Source of the DNA: Solimonas sp. K1W22B-7
GTDB taxonomy: Bacteria; Pseudomonadota; Gammaproteobacteria; Nevskiales; Nevskiaceae
Assembly: GCF_003428335.1 (NCBI RefSeq)
Contig: NZ_CP031704.1
Coordinates: 4,972,071 to 5,036,070 of the forward strand
Direction: 5' to 3'
Length of the DNA: 64,000 bases
Shown: in pieces, positions 54,307-62,973 of the stretch
Layout: each line of letters starts with the position of its first letter
Position numbering within the stretch: the stretch's first letter is position 1
Position numbers and translations under genes: made by a program
Notes under the pieces: generated by a model
What the model was told of the DNA's origin: nothing
The model's database searches: none
The model's input: only the letters and a program-made list of their open reading frames with translations

Positions 54307-55752
54307 ATGATTATCGAAAAGCCTGATCCTCAGGCATTCAAATCCCGAAGCCGCGAAGCGGTGCAAGACCCTCTCTTGCGCCGGAACATTCGGGAGGCCA
54401 TGGATTTCCTGGTGGATCGCCGGGCCAGCCAGTTTCCTGACCAGGCCGAGTTCGAGAGACTTCGAGCCATCGGCGAGAGCATCCGCAAAGACTCCCTGCG
54501 GCGCTTGCCCCAGTTGCTTGAGAAACTGGAAGCCCGCCTGCAGGAACTGGGCGTGAGCGTTCACTACGCTGAAACGCCCGCTGAGGCCAATGCACTTTTC
54601 CGGTCGATTGCAAGGCGGCATCAAGCGCGCTGCATGGTCAAGGGAAAGTCGATGGTCAGCGAAGAGATCGAGCTGAACCATGAAATGGAGAAAGTCGGGG
54701 TCAGCTGCATCGAGACAGATATGGGGGAGTACATCCTCCAACTGGCCGGCGACAGGCCCAGCCATATCATCATGCCAGCCATTCACAAGACCAAAGAGGA
54801 TATTGCGAAGATATTCGCCGGCAAGATTCCAGACACAGCCTACACAGATGACGTCGATGAGCTGATCAGCATTGGACGCCGGGAGCTTAGAACGCACTTC
54901 CGGGATGCTCCCATCGGCGTCACCGGGGCCAACTTTCTCGTTGCCGAGACCGGCACCATTGTCCTCGTGGAGAATGAAGGGAATGGTCGCATGTGCACGA
55001 GCATCCCAGAAGTTCACATTGCCATTACCGGCATTGAAAAGGTAGTTGATCGCCTCGACAGCATCGCCCCTCTTTTCAAGCTACTCACGCGATCGGCCAC
55101 CGGCCAGGCCGTAACGACCTATCTCAATCTGGTTACGGGTCCCAGGAGACCGGGTGAGCGAGATGGGCCACGCGAAATGCACCTCATTCTTCTCGACAAC
55201 GGCCGCACGCAAGCTTACCGAGACGATCGATTCCGCGCGACGCTGCAGTGCATACGCTGCGGAGCGTGCATGAACCATTGTCCGGTGTACACGCGGGTTG
55301 GCGGTCTGAGCTACGGCACCACCTACCCAGGCCCTATCGGCTCAATCATTTCCCCGCACTTGTTGGGACTTGAATCCACGAAGCACTTGCCCACTGCCTC
55401 CAGCCTTTGTGGAGCCTGTGGTGATGTCTGCCCTGTAGGGATTCCAATCCCGAAACTTCTACTCAGCCTGCGCCAGGCATCGCAGAACACACTCCCCCCT
55501 TCGAGCCAGCCGCTGATTGGCCAAGGCAGCGGACGCAGCATTCCGGAAGTTCTCGCCTGGAAGATCTGGCGCCTTCTCTATGCAAATCCTCAGTTGTATG
55601 CCCTGTTCACCTGGTGTGCCACACGGATGCGCTGGTTGACGCCAAGCTACCAGGGCGGATGGACACGCGCCCGCGCCCCACTTCGGCCGGCCCGGCGCTC
55701 TCTGCGAGAGCTGATTTCCCAGCAGGAAGGCAAAGCAATGAGAAAGCCATGA
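54307..55752 (+). CDS. lutB: L-lactate utilisation protein LutB (LUD plus two [4Fe-4S])
   Basis: 481 aa. The N-terminal LUD domain (ITGANFLVAETGTIVLVENEGNGRMCTSIPEVHIAI) is followed by two cysteine clusters, CIRCGACMNHCPVY and CGACGDVCPVG, and a C-terminal domain of the DUF3390 type (SIPEVLAWKIWRLLYANPQLY). ATG 54307 is chosen from conservation; an ATG at 54286 inside lutC is possible. The stop overlaps the start of the LuxR-type gene (ATGA at 55749-55752). Confidence 0.92.
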   Translation: MIIEKPDPQAFKSRSREAVQDPLLRRNIREAMDFLVDRRASQFPDQAEFERLRAIGESIRKDSLRRLPQLLEKLEARLQELGVSVHYAETPAEANALFRSIARRHQARCMVKGKSMVSEEIELNHEMEKVGVSCIETDMGEYILQLAGDRPSHIIMPAIHKTKEDIAKIFAGKIPDTAYTDDVDELISIGRRELRTHFRDAPIGVTGANFLVAETGTIVLVENEGNGRMCTSIPEVHIAITGIEKVVDRLDSIAPLFKLLTRSATGQAVTTYLNLVTGPRRPGERDGPREMHLILLDNGRTQAYRDDRFRATLQCIRCGACMNHCPVYTRVGGLSYGTTYPGPIGSIISPHLLGLESTKHLPTASSLCGACGDVCPVGIPIPKLLLSLRQASQNTLPPSSQPLIGQGSGRSIPEVLAWKIWRLLYANPQLYALFTWCATRMRWLTPSYQGGWTRARAPLRPARRSLRELISQQEGKAMRKP

Positions 55753-56561
55753 CTGACGCTCTGCAGAATATCCATTCCGCCGCGGGCGGCATTTGTGAAC
55801 CACCTACTCGCGCAATCCGGTTTCGGCACACCGAAAGACTCCAGCCGAAAGCGCCGATTCGCGAGCTGCTGACCCAGCTCGCCCGGTTGTCTGAACGCTA
55901 CAGCGTCGCACCCGACAGCTCCTGGAACGAAATTGGCCTGGCAACGCATTTGGCACAAGCCATGGTCACCTTCTTCCACGATCCGAACCCGGTCTGCCTG
56001 CCGGCAATCGACGCGTCGTACGATCTGGCTCAGCACAATCGTCGCCTGCAGCCGTCCACCAGCCTGGGCCTTGTCCGCGCCATCGTCCTGCTGCGCAGCG
56101 GGAACGAGGAGGCAGCCATGGAGGCAGGACGGCGCATGGTCGATGTCGCGGTAGAAGCAGGCCTGACTCGGATACTGCCGGATCTTGGCGCCGCTGTGCT
56201 GCCGCTCGTCGTGCGTCTGTTGCGGCAGGAGCGGGATCAGCGCAGACGGGATTTTCTGGAAGCAGCAAGGCGGGAAATAGAAGGAGGCGAACAAAGCTCC
56301 CACCCGGACAATGCATCGGCGTCCGAGAATCCCACATTACCCGTGGGACCGCTGCGAGCACAGGTTGAGCTGTTGTCGGGGCGCGAACAAGACATTCTTG
56401 AACTCTTGGCGCGTGCCATGTCCACCAAAAGCATCGCGCGCGCACTGGATATTGCGCCGGGCACCGTCAAATGGCACCTCAAAAACATGTTCGGAAAACT
56501 GAATGCGATCTCGCGTGAGGATGTTCTGGTCAAGGCTCGCGACCTGCGCATCCTGGCGTAG
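55749..56561 (+). CDS. LuxR-type HTH regulator coupled to the lut operon
   Basis: 270 aa. The C-terminal LuxR/GerE helix-turn-helix (LSGREQDILELLARAMSTKSIARALDIAPGTVKWHLKNMFGKL) resembles the ends of MalT-like (LAL) activators. The N-terminal 190 residues are helical, with no receiver, autoinducer or P-loop domain; they may be TPR-like remnants of the MalT arm. ATG 55749 overlaps the lutB stop, so the gene is translated with the lut genes. This is an unusual attachment for a lactate operon. Its target is unknown. Confidence 0.75.
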   Translation: MTDALQNIHSAAGGICEPPTRAIRFRHTERLQPKAPIRELLTQLARLSERYSVAPDSSWNEIGLATHLAQAMVTFFHDPNPVCLPAIDASYDLAQHNRRLQPSTSLGLVRAIVLLRSGNEEAAMEAGRRMVDVAVEAGLTRILPDLGAAVLPLVVRLLRQERDQRRRDFLEAARREIEGGEQSSHPDNASASENPTLPVGPLRAQVELLSGREQDILELLARAMSTKSIARALDIAPGTVKWHLKNMFGKLNAISREDVLVKARDLRILA

Positions 56562-56765
56562 GCAGGTATAGCCCAGAGCGGCGAGCACCCTTGAACCTGG
56601 TCGCCGACATTCCGGCAGCCCAGACCACATCACCTCCCGACATTTGATTCCTCGAGCAGAGGCAGCGTTTACGTTGCCCCTTTCCGCATACAGCGGTCGA
56701 ACATCAGTGCAGCACGAAGACCATGGTTGAGCTACCCGGCTTCCTCGCGAGCCGGATATGCCTCT

Positions 56766-57446
56766 TCAATGCATCACCAGCGTAAACCCCGACTCCGCCG
56801 CCATCCGCCCATACTCCTGCAAGTCCGCCAGGCCTCGCGGCACCCCGGGAAAGCCCAGGCTCCCACCGATGCACAGCGCGCCCCGCTTGCCGGCGAGCGC
56901 GCCAGCGCCACTGCCCTCCACGCCCATGCAGCCGGTGGCCCGGTAGCGCACCGGGTACGGACCACCCGCCCCCGGAATCGGCCCCAGCTCGAACAGCATC
57001 CGCCCCTGCAAGGGAATGTCGGTTTCAGGCGCGAGGGTCGCAGGGTCATCGACCAGTTCGGTCAGCACCGAGCCGTCGTCCAGTTCCAGCCGGAAGCCCG
57101 AGGACGTCAATTCGGTTTGCGTATTGTCGGGCAGTCCGGACGACAGCAGGCGCAGCCGCAGCTCCCAATCGGTCACCTGCCCCACGACCGGGCCATCCGT
57201 CCGCCATAGTGCACTGCCCTCATCGACCGTGGCGACTCGCACCGGGCCAGAAAGGCGCCAGCCGACCCAGTCGGCGCCAGTGCCGACGCGCTCCCCTTCC
57301 AGCTGGTAGTGCAGCGAGTACTTGAGGGTCTCCGCACCGGCAAAGCTGCGCAGGCTACGCAGCAGGAGATCAAGTGCCGTATCGAGCACCCCGGCGGAGG
57401 CAGCGGTGGCGCAAACCAGCAGTAGGGCCGCGAAAGCGCGCTTCAT
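56766..57446 (-). CDS. Secreted protein of unknown function, paralogue of the next gene
   Basis: 226 aa from ATG 57446, overlapping the upstream gene's stop by ATGA. Signal peptide ends at ATAASA. The mature part contains a duplicated-family block (LDDGSVLTELVDD, DIPLQGRMLFELGPI, GCMGVEGSGAGALAGKRGALCIGG) that aligns with the neighbouring lipoprotein. Two cysteines in that block suggest a disulfide. I do not recognise a named family. Confidence 0.65.
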   Translation of the reverse strand: MKRAFAALLLVCATAASAGVLDTALDLLLRSLRSFAGAETLKYSLHYQLEGERVGTGADWVGWRLSGPVRVATVDEGSALWRTDGPVVGQVTDWELRLRLLSSGLPDNTQTELTSSGFRLELDDGSVLTELVDDPATLAPETDIPLQGRMLFELGPIPGAGGPYPVRYRATGCMGVEGSGAGALAGKRGALCIGGSLGFPGVPRGLADLQEYGRMAAESGFTLVMH

Positions 57447-58204
57447 GAGCCGGCCCGGTGCATCGTGATGGCGCAGTCCGAGCGCCCGGTCAGCAGGCTG
57501 CCGGCCAGCAGTTGCAGCAATGCAGCCACTTCCGCCGCGTCCCCGCCATCGGCGAAGCCGGCCAGGACCCCGGCCAGGGCCGCCGGCGAAGGGCTGGAGA
57601 AGTCGAACTGCCCGTTCATGCAGATGGTGCCGCGGCCGCCGGCCAGCGGCCCCTTGCCGGCGACCTCCTGCGTGCCGCCGCAACCGACGCCGCGCAGGCC
57701 GAAGCCGAGGCCCCCGGTCTGGGGCGACAGGGCTCCGAGGTTCTGCAGGAAATGGCCCTGCATGGGGATATCGAAGGACGAGGCCCGCAAGGGCTCATCC
57801 GGCGACGGCGCCGTGTCCGCCGGCAGCAGCGGCCGCAGCAGCGCGCCGTCGTTGAAGCGGATCGTGCAGTCCAGGCAGCGGAAGGTCAGGAAGTCGCTGC
57901 TGGTGGGAGAGCGAGCCGGATTCACCCGGAAGGCGACGACGGCCGGGCCGAAGCGGCCGAGGCTCTTCGATCCCTTGCCGGTGATGCGGCCGCTGCGCGG
58001 GTCCACCGCCGAAGCGGCCATGTCGCCCTCGAAGCGGAAGAACACCTCGCCGGCCGCCAGGTCCACGTAGGGCGCCTGCGGCGTGGCCTGCACCTCGAAG
58101 TGGATCAGCAGCGAGCGCAGGTCGCCGGCCGCCTGCGGGGCGGACGAATCGCCGCAGGCAACCAGCAATGCCAGGCACAGCAGGACGATGAGCGGCTTGC
58201 GCAT
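57443..58204 (-). CDS. Lipoprotein of unknown function, paralogue of the preceding gene
   Basis: 253 aa. Lipobox LLVACG at residues 13-18. Shares with the adjacent gene the pattern F-N-DGALLRPLL, FDIPMQGHFLQNLGAL, GVGCGGTQEVAGKGPLAGGRGTICMNGQF. The central region (VDLAAGEVFFRFEGDMAASAVDPRSGRITGKG) is beta-rich. The CxxC in CLDC and the two downstream cysteines suggest disulfides. No known domain is recognised. It is translationally coupled to its paralogue. Confidence 0.7.
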   Translation of the reverse strand: MRKPLIVLLCLALLVACGDSSAPQAAGDLRSLLIHFEVQATPQAPYVDLAAGEVFFRFEGDMAASAVDPRSGRITGKGSKSLGRFGPAVVAFRVNPARSPTSSDFLTFRCLDCTIRFNDGALLRPLLPADTAPSPDEPLRASSFDIPMQGHFLQNLGALSPQTGGLGFGLRGVGCGGTQEVAGKGPLAGGRGTICMNGQFDFSSPSPAALAGVLAGFADGGDAAEVAALLQLLAGSLLTGRSDCAITMHRAGS

Positions 58205-58229
58205 GCCGTCACCGTAGCGGAACGCTGCC

Positions 58230-58976
58230 TCAGGGGCAGCCGTTCGCCTTCACCACGACGCCGGCCGGCGTCGCGGGGCACTGGTCGGCATGGTCCTTCA
58301 CACCATCGCGATCGCTGTCCACGCTGCAGTCCTGGCGCGCACCGCTGGGATCCACCACGGCGATGGAGCACTCGGCCGGCGCGGCGGTGTTGAAGCCGCC
58401 CTCGCGCAGGAAGTACAGCGGCACCTGCAGGCCGACGTTGATGCGGTAGTCCAGCAGCAGGTCTTCACCGGCCACGGACTTGTCGTTGAGCTGCAGCTGC
58501 GCGCGCGCCTCGGTGCGCAGGGCCAGGCCATGCCAGGGCAGCGGGAACAGCAGGCCGGCGCCGGCACTGCCGCCGAAATGCAGGTTCTCGTCGCCGTCGA
58601 CGTCCTCGTTGATCGCGCCGACGCCGCCAATCAGCAAGGGCGTGACCTTCGGCAGCCCGGAGAAGCCGCCATTGGTGCTGGTGTAGTGGTGCACCCAGTC
58701 GACGAAGAACGCCGTCTGGTAGTCCTTGCGGCCGTCGACATCGCGCTCGCGGCTGACGTCGGTGAGACTCAGTTCCAGCGCATTGTTCCGGCCGTAGTCC
58801 AGCGGCAGGCCCAGGTTGAACTGCAGGCCCTTGCCGCTGCCCGAGTCGCGTGCGCTGTCGGAGATTTCGTGGCTGTAGTAAACGCCGGCATACGGAATGT
58901 CATGGCCGGCGGTGGTGACGGCGAAGGCCGGCGCGGCGAACAGGCCGGCCAGCAGCGCGATGGTCTTGAGCTTCAT
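58230..58976 (-). CDS. Outer-membrane barrel with one thrombospondin type 3 repeat
   Basis: 248 aa from ATG 58976. Signal peptide ends at PAFA. An eight-strand-like OmpA-type barrel (about 25-200, with ELSLTDVSRERD and LHFGGSAGAGLLFPL) is followed by a calcium-binding TSP3 repeat, DSDRDGVKDHADQCPATPAG. The protein then stops at VVKANGCP, exactly where related proteins enter an OmpA C-terminal peptidoglycan domain, which is missing here. No frameshifted remnant is seen in the 25 bases downstream, so this is either a naturally short form or an old truncation. Confidence 0.75.
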   Translation of the reverse strand: MKLKTIALLAGLFAAPAFAVTTAGHDIPYAGVYYSHEISDSARDSGSGKGLQFNLGLPLDYGRNNALELSLTDVSRERDVDGRKDYQTAFFVDWVHHYTSTNGGFSGLPKVTPLLIGGVGAINEDVDGDENLHFGGSAGAGLLFPLPWHGLALRTEARAQLQLNDKSVAGEDLLLDYRINVGLQVPLYFLREGGFNTAAPAECSIAVVDPSGARQDCSVDSDRDGVKDHADQCPATPAGVVVKANGCP

Positions 58977-59037
58977 TGCTTTTCCCCCGGGCGCCGGCAT
59001 CCCCGCCGGCGTCCATTGTTGTTCTGGGCCGCCGGAT

Positions 59038-60075
59038 TCAGCAGGGATTGGCGGGATTGATCGCGGCGCGCAGTTCGCTGGCGCTGATCGCCTGCGTGGC
59101 GCCGTTCAGGTCGAGGTCGGCACCACCATCCGGCTTGAAGCGGAACACCGCCTTCTTCGCCCCCGAGACCACTTCCAGCGTACCGGCGACGATCTGCTCG
59201 CCGCTGCCGTCGAAGGCCAGACCGTCCACCGTGTTGACGCTGGAGTTGCCGCCGCCGCAGGACTTCGAGGCATAGCCGTAGGGACCGCTGACGCGCAGCA
59301 GGTCGCCCTGCTCCACCTTGAACGGCGCGCCGGCACTGCCGACGTCGGCGCTGAAGAAGTCACCGCCGGAACGGGCGTAGCGATAGGCGTAGATCGCGCG
59401 GGCGTCGAGAGTGCCGCCCTGCGGCGCCTTGACCTCGGACAGGCCGCGATAAGCCAGCTTGATGCTGTCGACCAGCTTGCCCGAGCCATCCTTCTTCTCG
59501 TACAGCTCGGTGTAGGGCTCGCTGCCGTTGCCGGCCAGGCCGTAGCTCAGCGACGGCGATGCGCCGCTTTCGAGCAGGCCATTGAGCGACAGCGACTGGG
59601 CGACCCCGGCCTTCTGCGGCCAGGCCGACTTGCAGTTGATCTCGCTGCTCTTCGACTGCGCGGTGTCGGCGGACTCGCCGCCGAACAGGGCGTAGCTGCG
59701 GCTGGCGCTGCTGTCTTCGCTGGTGAAGCTGCCGCCGCCGGGGCAGGCGCCCTGCGAGGCATCGGTGCCGCTGGACTGCGCGCGCTCGCCGCCATTGAAA
59801 GCCCAGGGCCGCACGCGCTGTGCGTCGGCATTGCCGCTGTTCCAGGCGGCGCCACCGCCGGCGACCTGGTTGGCCAGCGCGCCGATCACGCCCAGCTCGC
59901 GCAGGGCGTCGGACTTGGAGCCCAGCGCCGCGGCGCTGGTGCTGATGTCGCGGGTCTGCGGCACGGCAGCGCCGGACTCGCCGGCGGGATCGCTGCGGCT
60001 ACAGGCCCCGAGGGCGAGCAGCGAACCGGCCAGCGCGAAATTGAAAACCTGGTGCAGCTTCTGCGTCGTTGCCAT
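59038..60075 (-). CDS. Lipoprotein of unknown function, Ser/Gly-rich
   Basis: 345 aa from ATG 60075 (ATG 60084 also possible). Lipobox LGAC near residue 25. The sequence is rich in Ser, Gly and Ala with five or six cysteines (QGACPGGG, INCKSAW, SKSCGGG, terminal NPC) that could pair. Beta-rich segments (IYAYRYARSGGDFFSAD, AVFRFKPDGGADLDLNG) suggest a folded envelope domain. No named family is recognised. Confidence 0.65.
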   Translation of the reverse strand: MATTQKLHQVFNFALAGSLLALGACSRSDPAGESGAAVPQTRDISTSAAALGSKSDALRELGVIGALANQVAGGGAAWNSGNADAQRVRPWAFNGGERAQSSGTDASQGACPGGGSFTSEDSSASRSYALFGGESADTAQSKSSEINCKSAWPQKAGVAQSLSLNGLLESGASPSLSYGLAGNGSEPYTELYEKKDGSGKLVDSIKLAYRGLSEVKAPQGGTLDARAIYAYRYARSGGDFFSADVGSAGAPFKVEQGDLLRVSGPYGYASKSCGGGNSSVNTVDGLAFDGSGEQIVAGTLEVVSGAKKAVFRFKPDGGADLDLNGATQAISASELRAAINPANPC

Positions 60076-60222
60076 GAATCCCATCGCTCCCTGATTTTTG
60101 CGACGGCCGCCCGTGGCCATCGCATTGCTTGAACCTTGAACTCACTCTAGACAAGCGCATCGCCCGCCAGAAGGAACTTTTTTTGCGGCCTTCTTCCATA
60201 CCGTGGCATATGTTTATTCCGA

Positions 60223-61287
60223 TCAGTGCAGGTACTGCGACAGCAGCACGCCACCCTGGACAACGCGACGCTCGCCCGCCTCCCAGTTCGCGCAGGAAGC
60301 CTGCTGCCGGAGCAGGAAGCGTTCGGGCGCGACGTGCAGCCAGACCCCGGTCTGCGCCATACCCAGCTGCAGGCAGCCCTGCTGCGCCAGCGAGGCCGGC
60401 GCGGGGCGGACGCTCAGTGCGAGACGATGCAGCTCGCCCGGCAGCAGCGCGCGCGGCGGCGGCGCCTGCGCCTCGAACAGCAGCTTCCAGCCGGTGCCGC
60501 CGGCTACCGGCTCGCTGCCGCGATAGCGCAGCGTCACGACGGACTGCGGCAAGGGCAGCGTCACGCCGAGCAGTCGCTGCGGCAGGCTCGCGTCGTGGCT
60601 GACGGCCAACAGCTGCAGCCGCGCGGGATCGGCGATCTCGAACAGCGTCTGTCCGGCGGCCACCACCTCGCCCTCGCGCACCGCGGCGCTGGCCAGCGTG
60701 CCGCTGGCGGCCGCAGGGATCGGCTGACGTGAACCCAGGCCCTGGGCCGCCAGCTCGCGCTGCTGCTGCAGCGCGCGCCAGTCGAGGTCGGCCTGTTCGT
60801 AGTAGACGTTGTTCTGCGTGGCCTCGGGGTTGTCCAGGGCGTCGGCCTGCATGCGCAGGCGCTCGAAGTTCATCCTGGCGATGCGCAGCTTCTCGTCGAT
60901 GCGCGCGATGTCGGCGCGGCGCCGCGCCGCCTCGGCCTGCGGCATCAGCGGCCGCAGCCAGGCCAGCAGCTCGCCCTGTACCACCGGCTCGCCAGGCAGG
61001 CGCCAGCGCTCGGCGATCTCGATGGTGCCGGCCTGTGCCGCGCGCACCTCGCCGGAGGAGCGCGGGTCGGCCACCACCTCGGCCAGCAGTTCCAGCCGCT
61101 GCGGCGCGGCGTCGGCCATCGCGGTGCGGATGCCCAGGCGGCGCTGCAGGCTCTTGGGGACCCGCAGTTCGTTTTCGCCAATGCGCTGCGGTGCTTCCAG
61201 TCCGGCGACGAACGGCGGGACACCCTGATCCGCATGCACAAGGGCAGCACCGGCCAGCAGGCCCAGCGTGGCGACGACTCGACCCAT
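60223..61287 (-). CDS. RND-type periplasmic adaptor (membrane fusion protein) B
   Basis: 354 aa from ATG 61287, five bases after adaptor A. Signal peptide about 1-20. A split barrel-sandwich/lipoyl fold (EVRAAQAGTIEIAERWRLPGEPVVQGELLAWLRPL and AAASGTLASAAVREGEVVAAGQTLFEIADPARL) flanks an alpha-hairpin (about 115-190), the order of HlyD/RND adaptors. The C-terminus holds a beta-barrel and membrane-proximal-like part. No inner-membrane pump or outer-membrane factor follows; the next gene downstream is an unrelated lipoprotein. Confidence 0.75.
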   Translation of the reverse strand: MGRVVATLGLLAGAALVHADQGVPPFVAGLEAPQRIGENELRVPKSLQRRLGIRTAMADAAPQRLELLAEVVADPRSSGEVRAAQAGTIEIAERWRLPGEPVVQGELLAWLRPLMPQAEAARRRADIARIDEKLRIARMNFERLRMQADALDNPEATQNNVYYEQADLDWRALQQQRELAAQGLGSRQPIPAAASGTLASAAVREGEVVAAGQTLFEIADPARLQLLAVSHDASLPQRLLGVTLPLPQSVVTLRYRGSEPVAGGTGWKLLFEAQAPPPRALLPGELHRLALSVRPAPASLAQQGCLQLGMAQTGVWLHVAPERFLLRQQASCANWEAGERRVVQGGVLLSQYLH

Positions 61288-61292
61288 GCGGC

Positions 61293-62324
61293 TCACGAAG
61301 CCGCCGCCAGCGACGACAGGCCGTCGACGACCACGCGCGACGCCGGTTCCAGCACGGAATCGATGCGCACCCAGCCCTCGGCCAGCGGTGTCGCCGACAC
61401 CGCGCGGCGCACGAAGCGTTCGGCGCCCTGGTGCAGCCAGACCCACTGGCCGCCGCTGCGGTCGATGCTGCGCGCCGGCAGCACCCAGCCCGGGCCGGCC
61501 GCGACGGGCAGGCGCAGGCGCAGCGGCTGGCCCACCGCCAGCGGCACGCCGGCGCCGCTGGCGGCATACAGCACGCGGCGTGAACGCGATGCCGGGTCCA
61601 GGGTCTCGCCGAGGAAATGCAGTTTCAGCACCTCGCCGGCCAGGGTCCAGGCGGTGTCGGCCTGCGCACTGGCGTAGTCGCCGCCGTCGAACAGCAGCTC
61701 CACCGCCAGGCCACCTTCGCTGTTCAGCTCCATCAGCGTCTCGCCCTCGCCGGCGACGCGGCCGGCGCGCAGCGACGAACGCAGCACGATGGCCGAGGCC
61801 GGTGCATGCAGCGCGATGCGGCCGTCGAGCGCCCTGCGCAGTCCGTCCTGGCGCGCCTTGGCCACGCGGTAGTCGGTCAGCACCTGGATCGACGGGGTCG
61901 GCAGGCGCACGTCGAGGTTCTCCGCCTCGTCGATCGAGTAGCGATCGATCTGCAGGCGGCCCAGGGCGACGTCGCGCTCCGCGCCGACACGCTCCGACTC
62001 CAGATCGCGGCGCTGCGGTGCAGTGATCGCCGGCCGCAGCCAGCCCAGCAACTGGCCGGCCGCCACGCTGTCGCCGGCCACGGCGAAGCCGCTGGGCGGC
62101 GCCTCGAGGGTGCCGGCCTGGCCGCTCATCACGCGCAGGTGGCGGCGCGGATCGACCACCACGCGCGCCGGCAGCAGCTCCGGCGGCCGCGGCGCGTCGG
62201 CACGCTGTGTGCGGATCTGCAGGCGACGCTGCTCGGCCTTGTCCAGCAGGACCACGCGCTCCGCCGGTGCCGCCAGCGCCAGCAGCGGCAGGCACAGCAG
62301 CAGGCCGGCGGCGCAAGGCTTCAT
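61293..62324 (-). CDS. RND-type periplasmic adaptor (membrane fusion protein) A
   Basis: 343 aa. Signal peptide ends at LALAA. Lipoyl-like half-motifs (VMSGQAGTLEAPPSGFAVAGDSVAAGQLLGWLRP and ALHAPASAIVLRSSLRAGRVAGEGETLMEL) enclose a helical hairpin (about 100-165). The C-terminal half has the adaptor beta-barrel and ends IDSVLEPASRVVVDGLSSL. It is only weakly similar to adaptor B, so the two may form a hetero-oligomer. Starts one base after the ankyrin gene, thus coupled in one operon. Confidence 0.78.
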   Translation of the reverse strand: MKPCAAGLLLCLPLLALAAPAERVVLLDKAEQRRLQIRTQRADAPRPPELLPARVVVDPRRHLRVMSGQAGTLEAPPSGFAVAGDSVAAGQLLGWLRPAITAPQRRDLESERVGAERDVALGRLQIDRYSIDEAENLDVRLPTPSIQVLTDYRVAKARQDGLRRALDGRIALHAPASAIVLRSSLRAGRVAGEGETLMELNSEGGLAVELLFDGGDYASAQADTAWTLAGEVLKLHFLGETLDPASRSRRVLYAASGAGVPLAVGQPLRLRLPVAAGPGWVLPARSIDRSGGQWVWLHQGAERFVRRAVSATPLAEGWVRIDSVLEPASRVVVDGLSSLAAAS

Positions 62325-62325
62325 C

Positions 62326-62964
62326 TCAGGGTGTGGCCTTCGCCACCGGCGAAGACGGCGACGGCGCGTCCTTGAGCAGCGTCACGATCTTCTGCAGGCC
62401 CTTGAGCTGGGCGATCTTCAGCGCCGTGTAGCCGGCCTTGGAAGCCAGGGCCGGATCGGCGCCGCGCGACAGCAGGTAGCGCACCTGCTCTTCGCGGCCG
62501 CCGACACTGGCGAGGTAGAGCGCGGTGATGCCGCGATCGTTGCGTCCGTTGACGTCGGCGCCGGCGTCGAGCAGCAGCCCCAGCAGGTCCGGATCGGCGC
62601 CGGAGTAGACCGCGTGGATCAGCGGCGTCCAGCCGGCCTGGTCGGCGAGGTTGGGGTTGGCGCCGCTGTTGAGCAGCAGCTTGATCACCAGCAGCTGCTT
62701 GTGGCTGACCGCGCCGATCAGCGCGGTCTGGTCCAGCGTGTCGAGCGCGTTGACGTCGATGCCGGCCTTCAGCTCCCGGGCCACGTCGATCAGCTCGCCG
62801 GAACGGGCATGGTTGACGAAGAAGGCAATGCGCTCTTCGTCGGACAGCTGCGGCTGCGCGGCGACGGCTGGCACGGCCGGGGCCGCGGGGGCCGCGGCCG
62901 GGTTGCTGGCGCAGGCGGCGAGCAGCAGCGGCAGCAGCGCGGCGGCGATGAGGGTCTTTTTCAT
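62326..62964 (-). CDS. Ankyrin-repeat lipoprotein
   Basis: 212 aa. Lipobox LLAAC at residues 14-18. After an Ala/Pro linker, four ankyrin repeats (about 60-195), e.g. DQTALIGAVSHKQLLVIKLLLNSGANPNLAD and GITALYLASVGGREEQVRYLLSRGADP, provide a protein-binding scaffold on the periplasmic face. Located between the parvulin gene (9 bases) and adaptor A (1 base). Confidence 0.88.
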   Translation of the reverse strand: MKKTLIAAALLPLLLAACASNPAAAPAAPAVPAVAAQPQLSDEERIAFFVNHARSGELIDVARELKAGIDVNALDTLDQTALIGAVSHKQLLVIKLLLNSGANPNLADQAGWTPLIHAVYSGADPDLLGLLLDAGADVNGRNDRGITALYLASVGGREEQVRYLLSRGADPALASKAGYTALKIAQLKGLQKIVTLLKDAPSPSSPVAKATP

Positions 62965-62973
62965 GGAGGACTC

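Noticed and set aside
55614-55748. 45-residue upstream extension of the LuxR-type regulator
   Set aside because: It overlaps lutB in another frame; ATG 55749 in an ATGA overlap with the lutB stop is the normal coupled start.
61288-62316. Fusion of adaptor B with upstream sequence into a 697-residue protein
   Set aside because: The extra N-terminus is an Arg/Ala-rich shadow of adaptor A in another frame; a signal peptide begins at ATG 61287.
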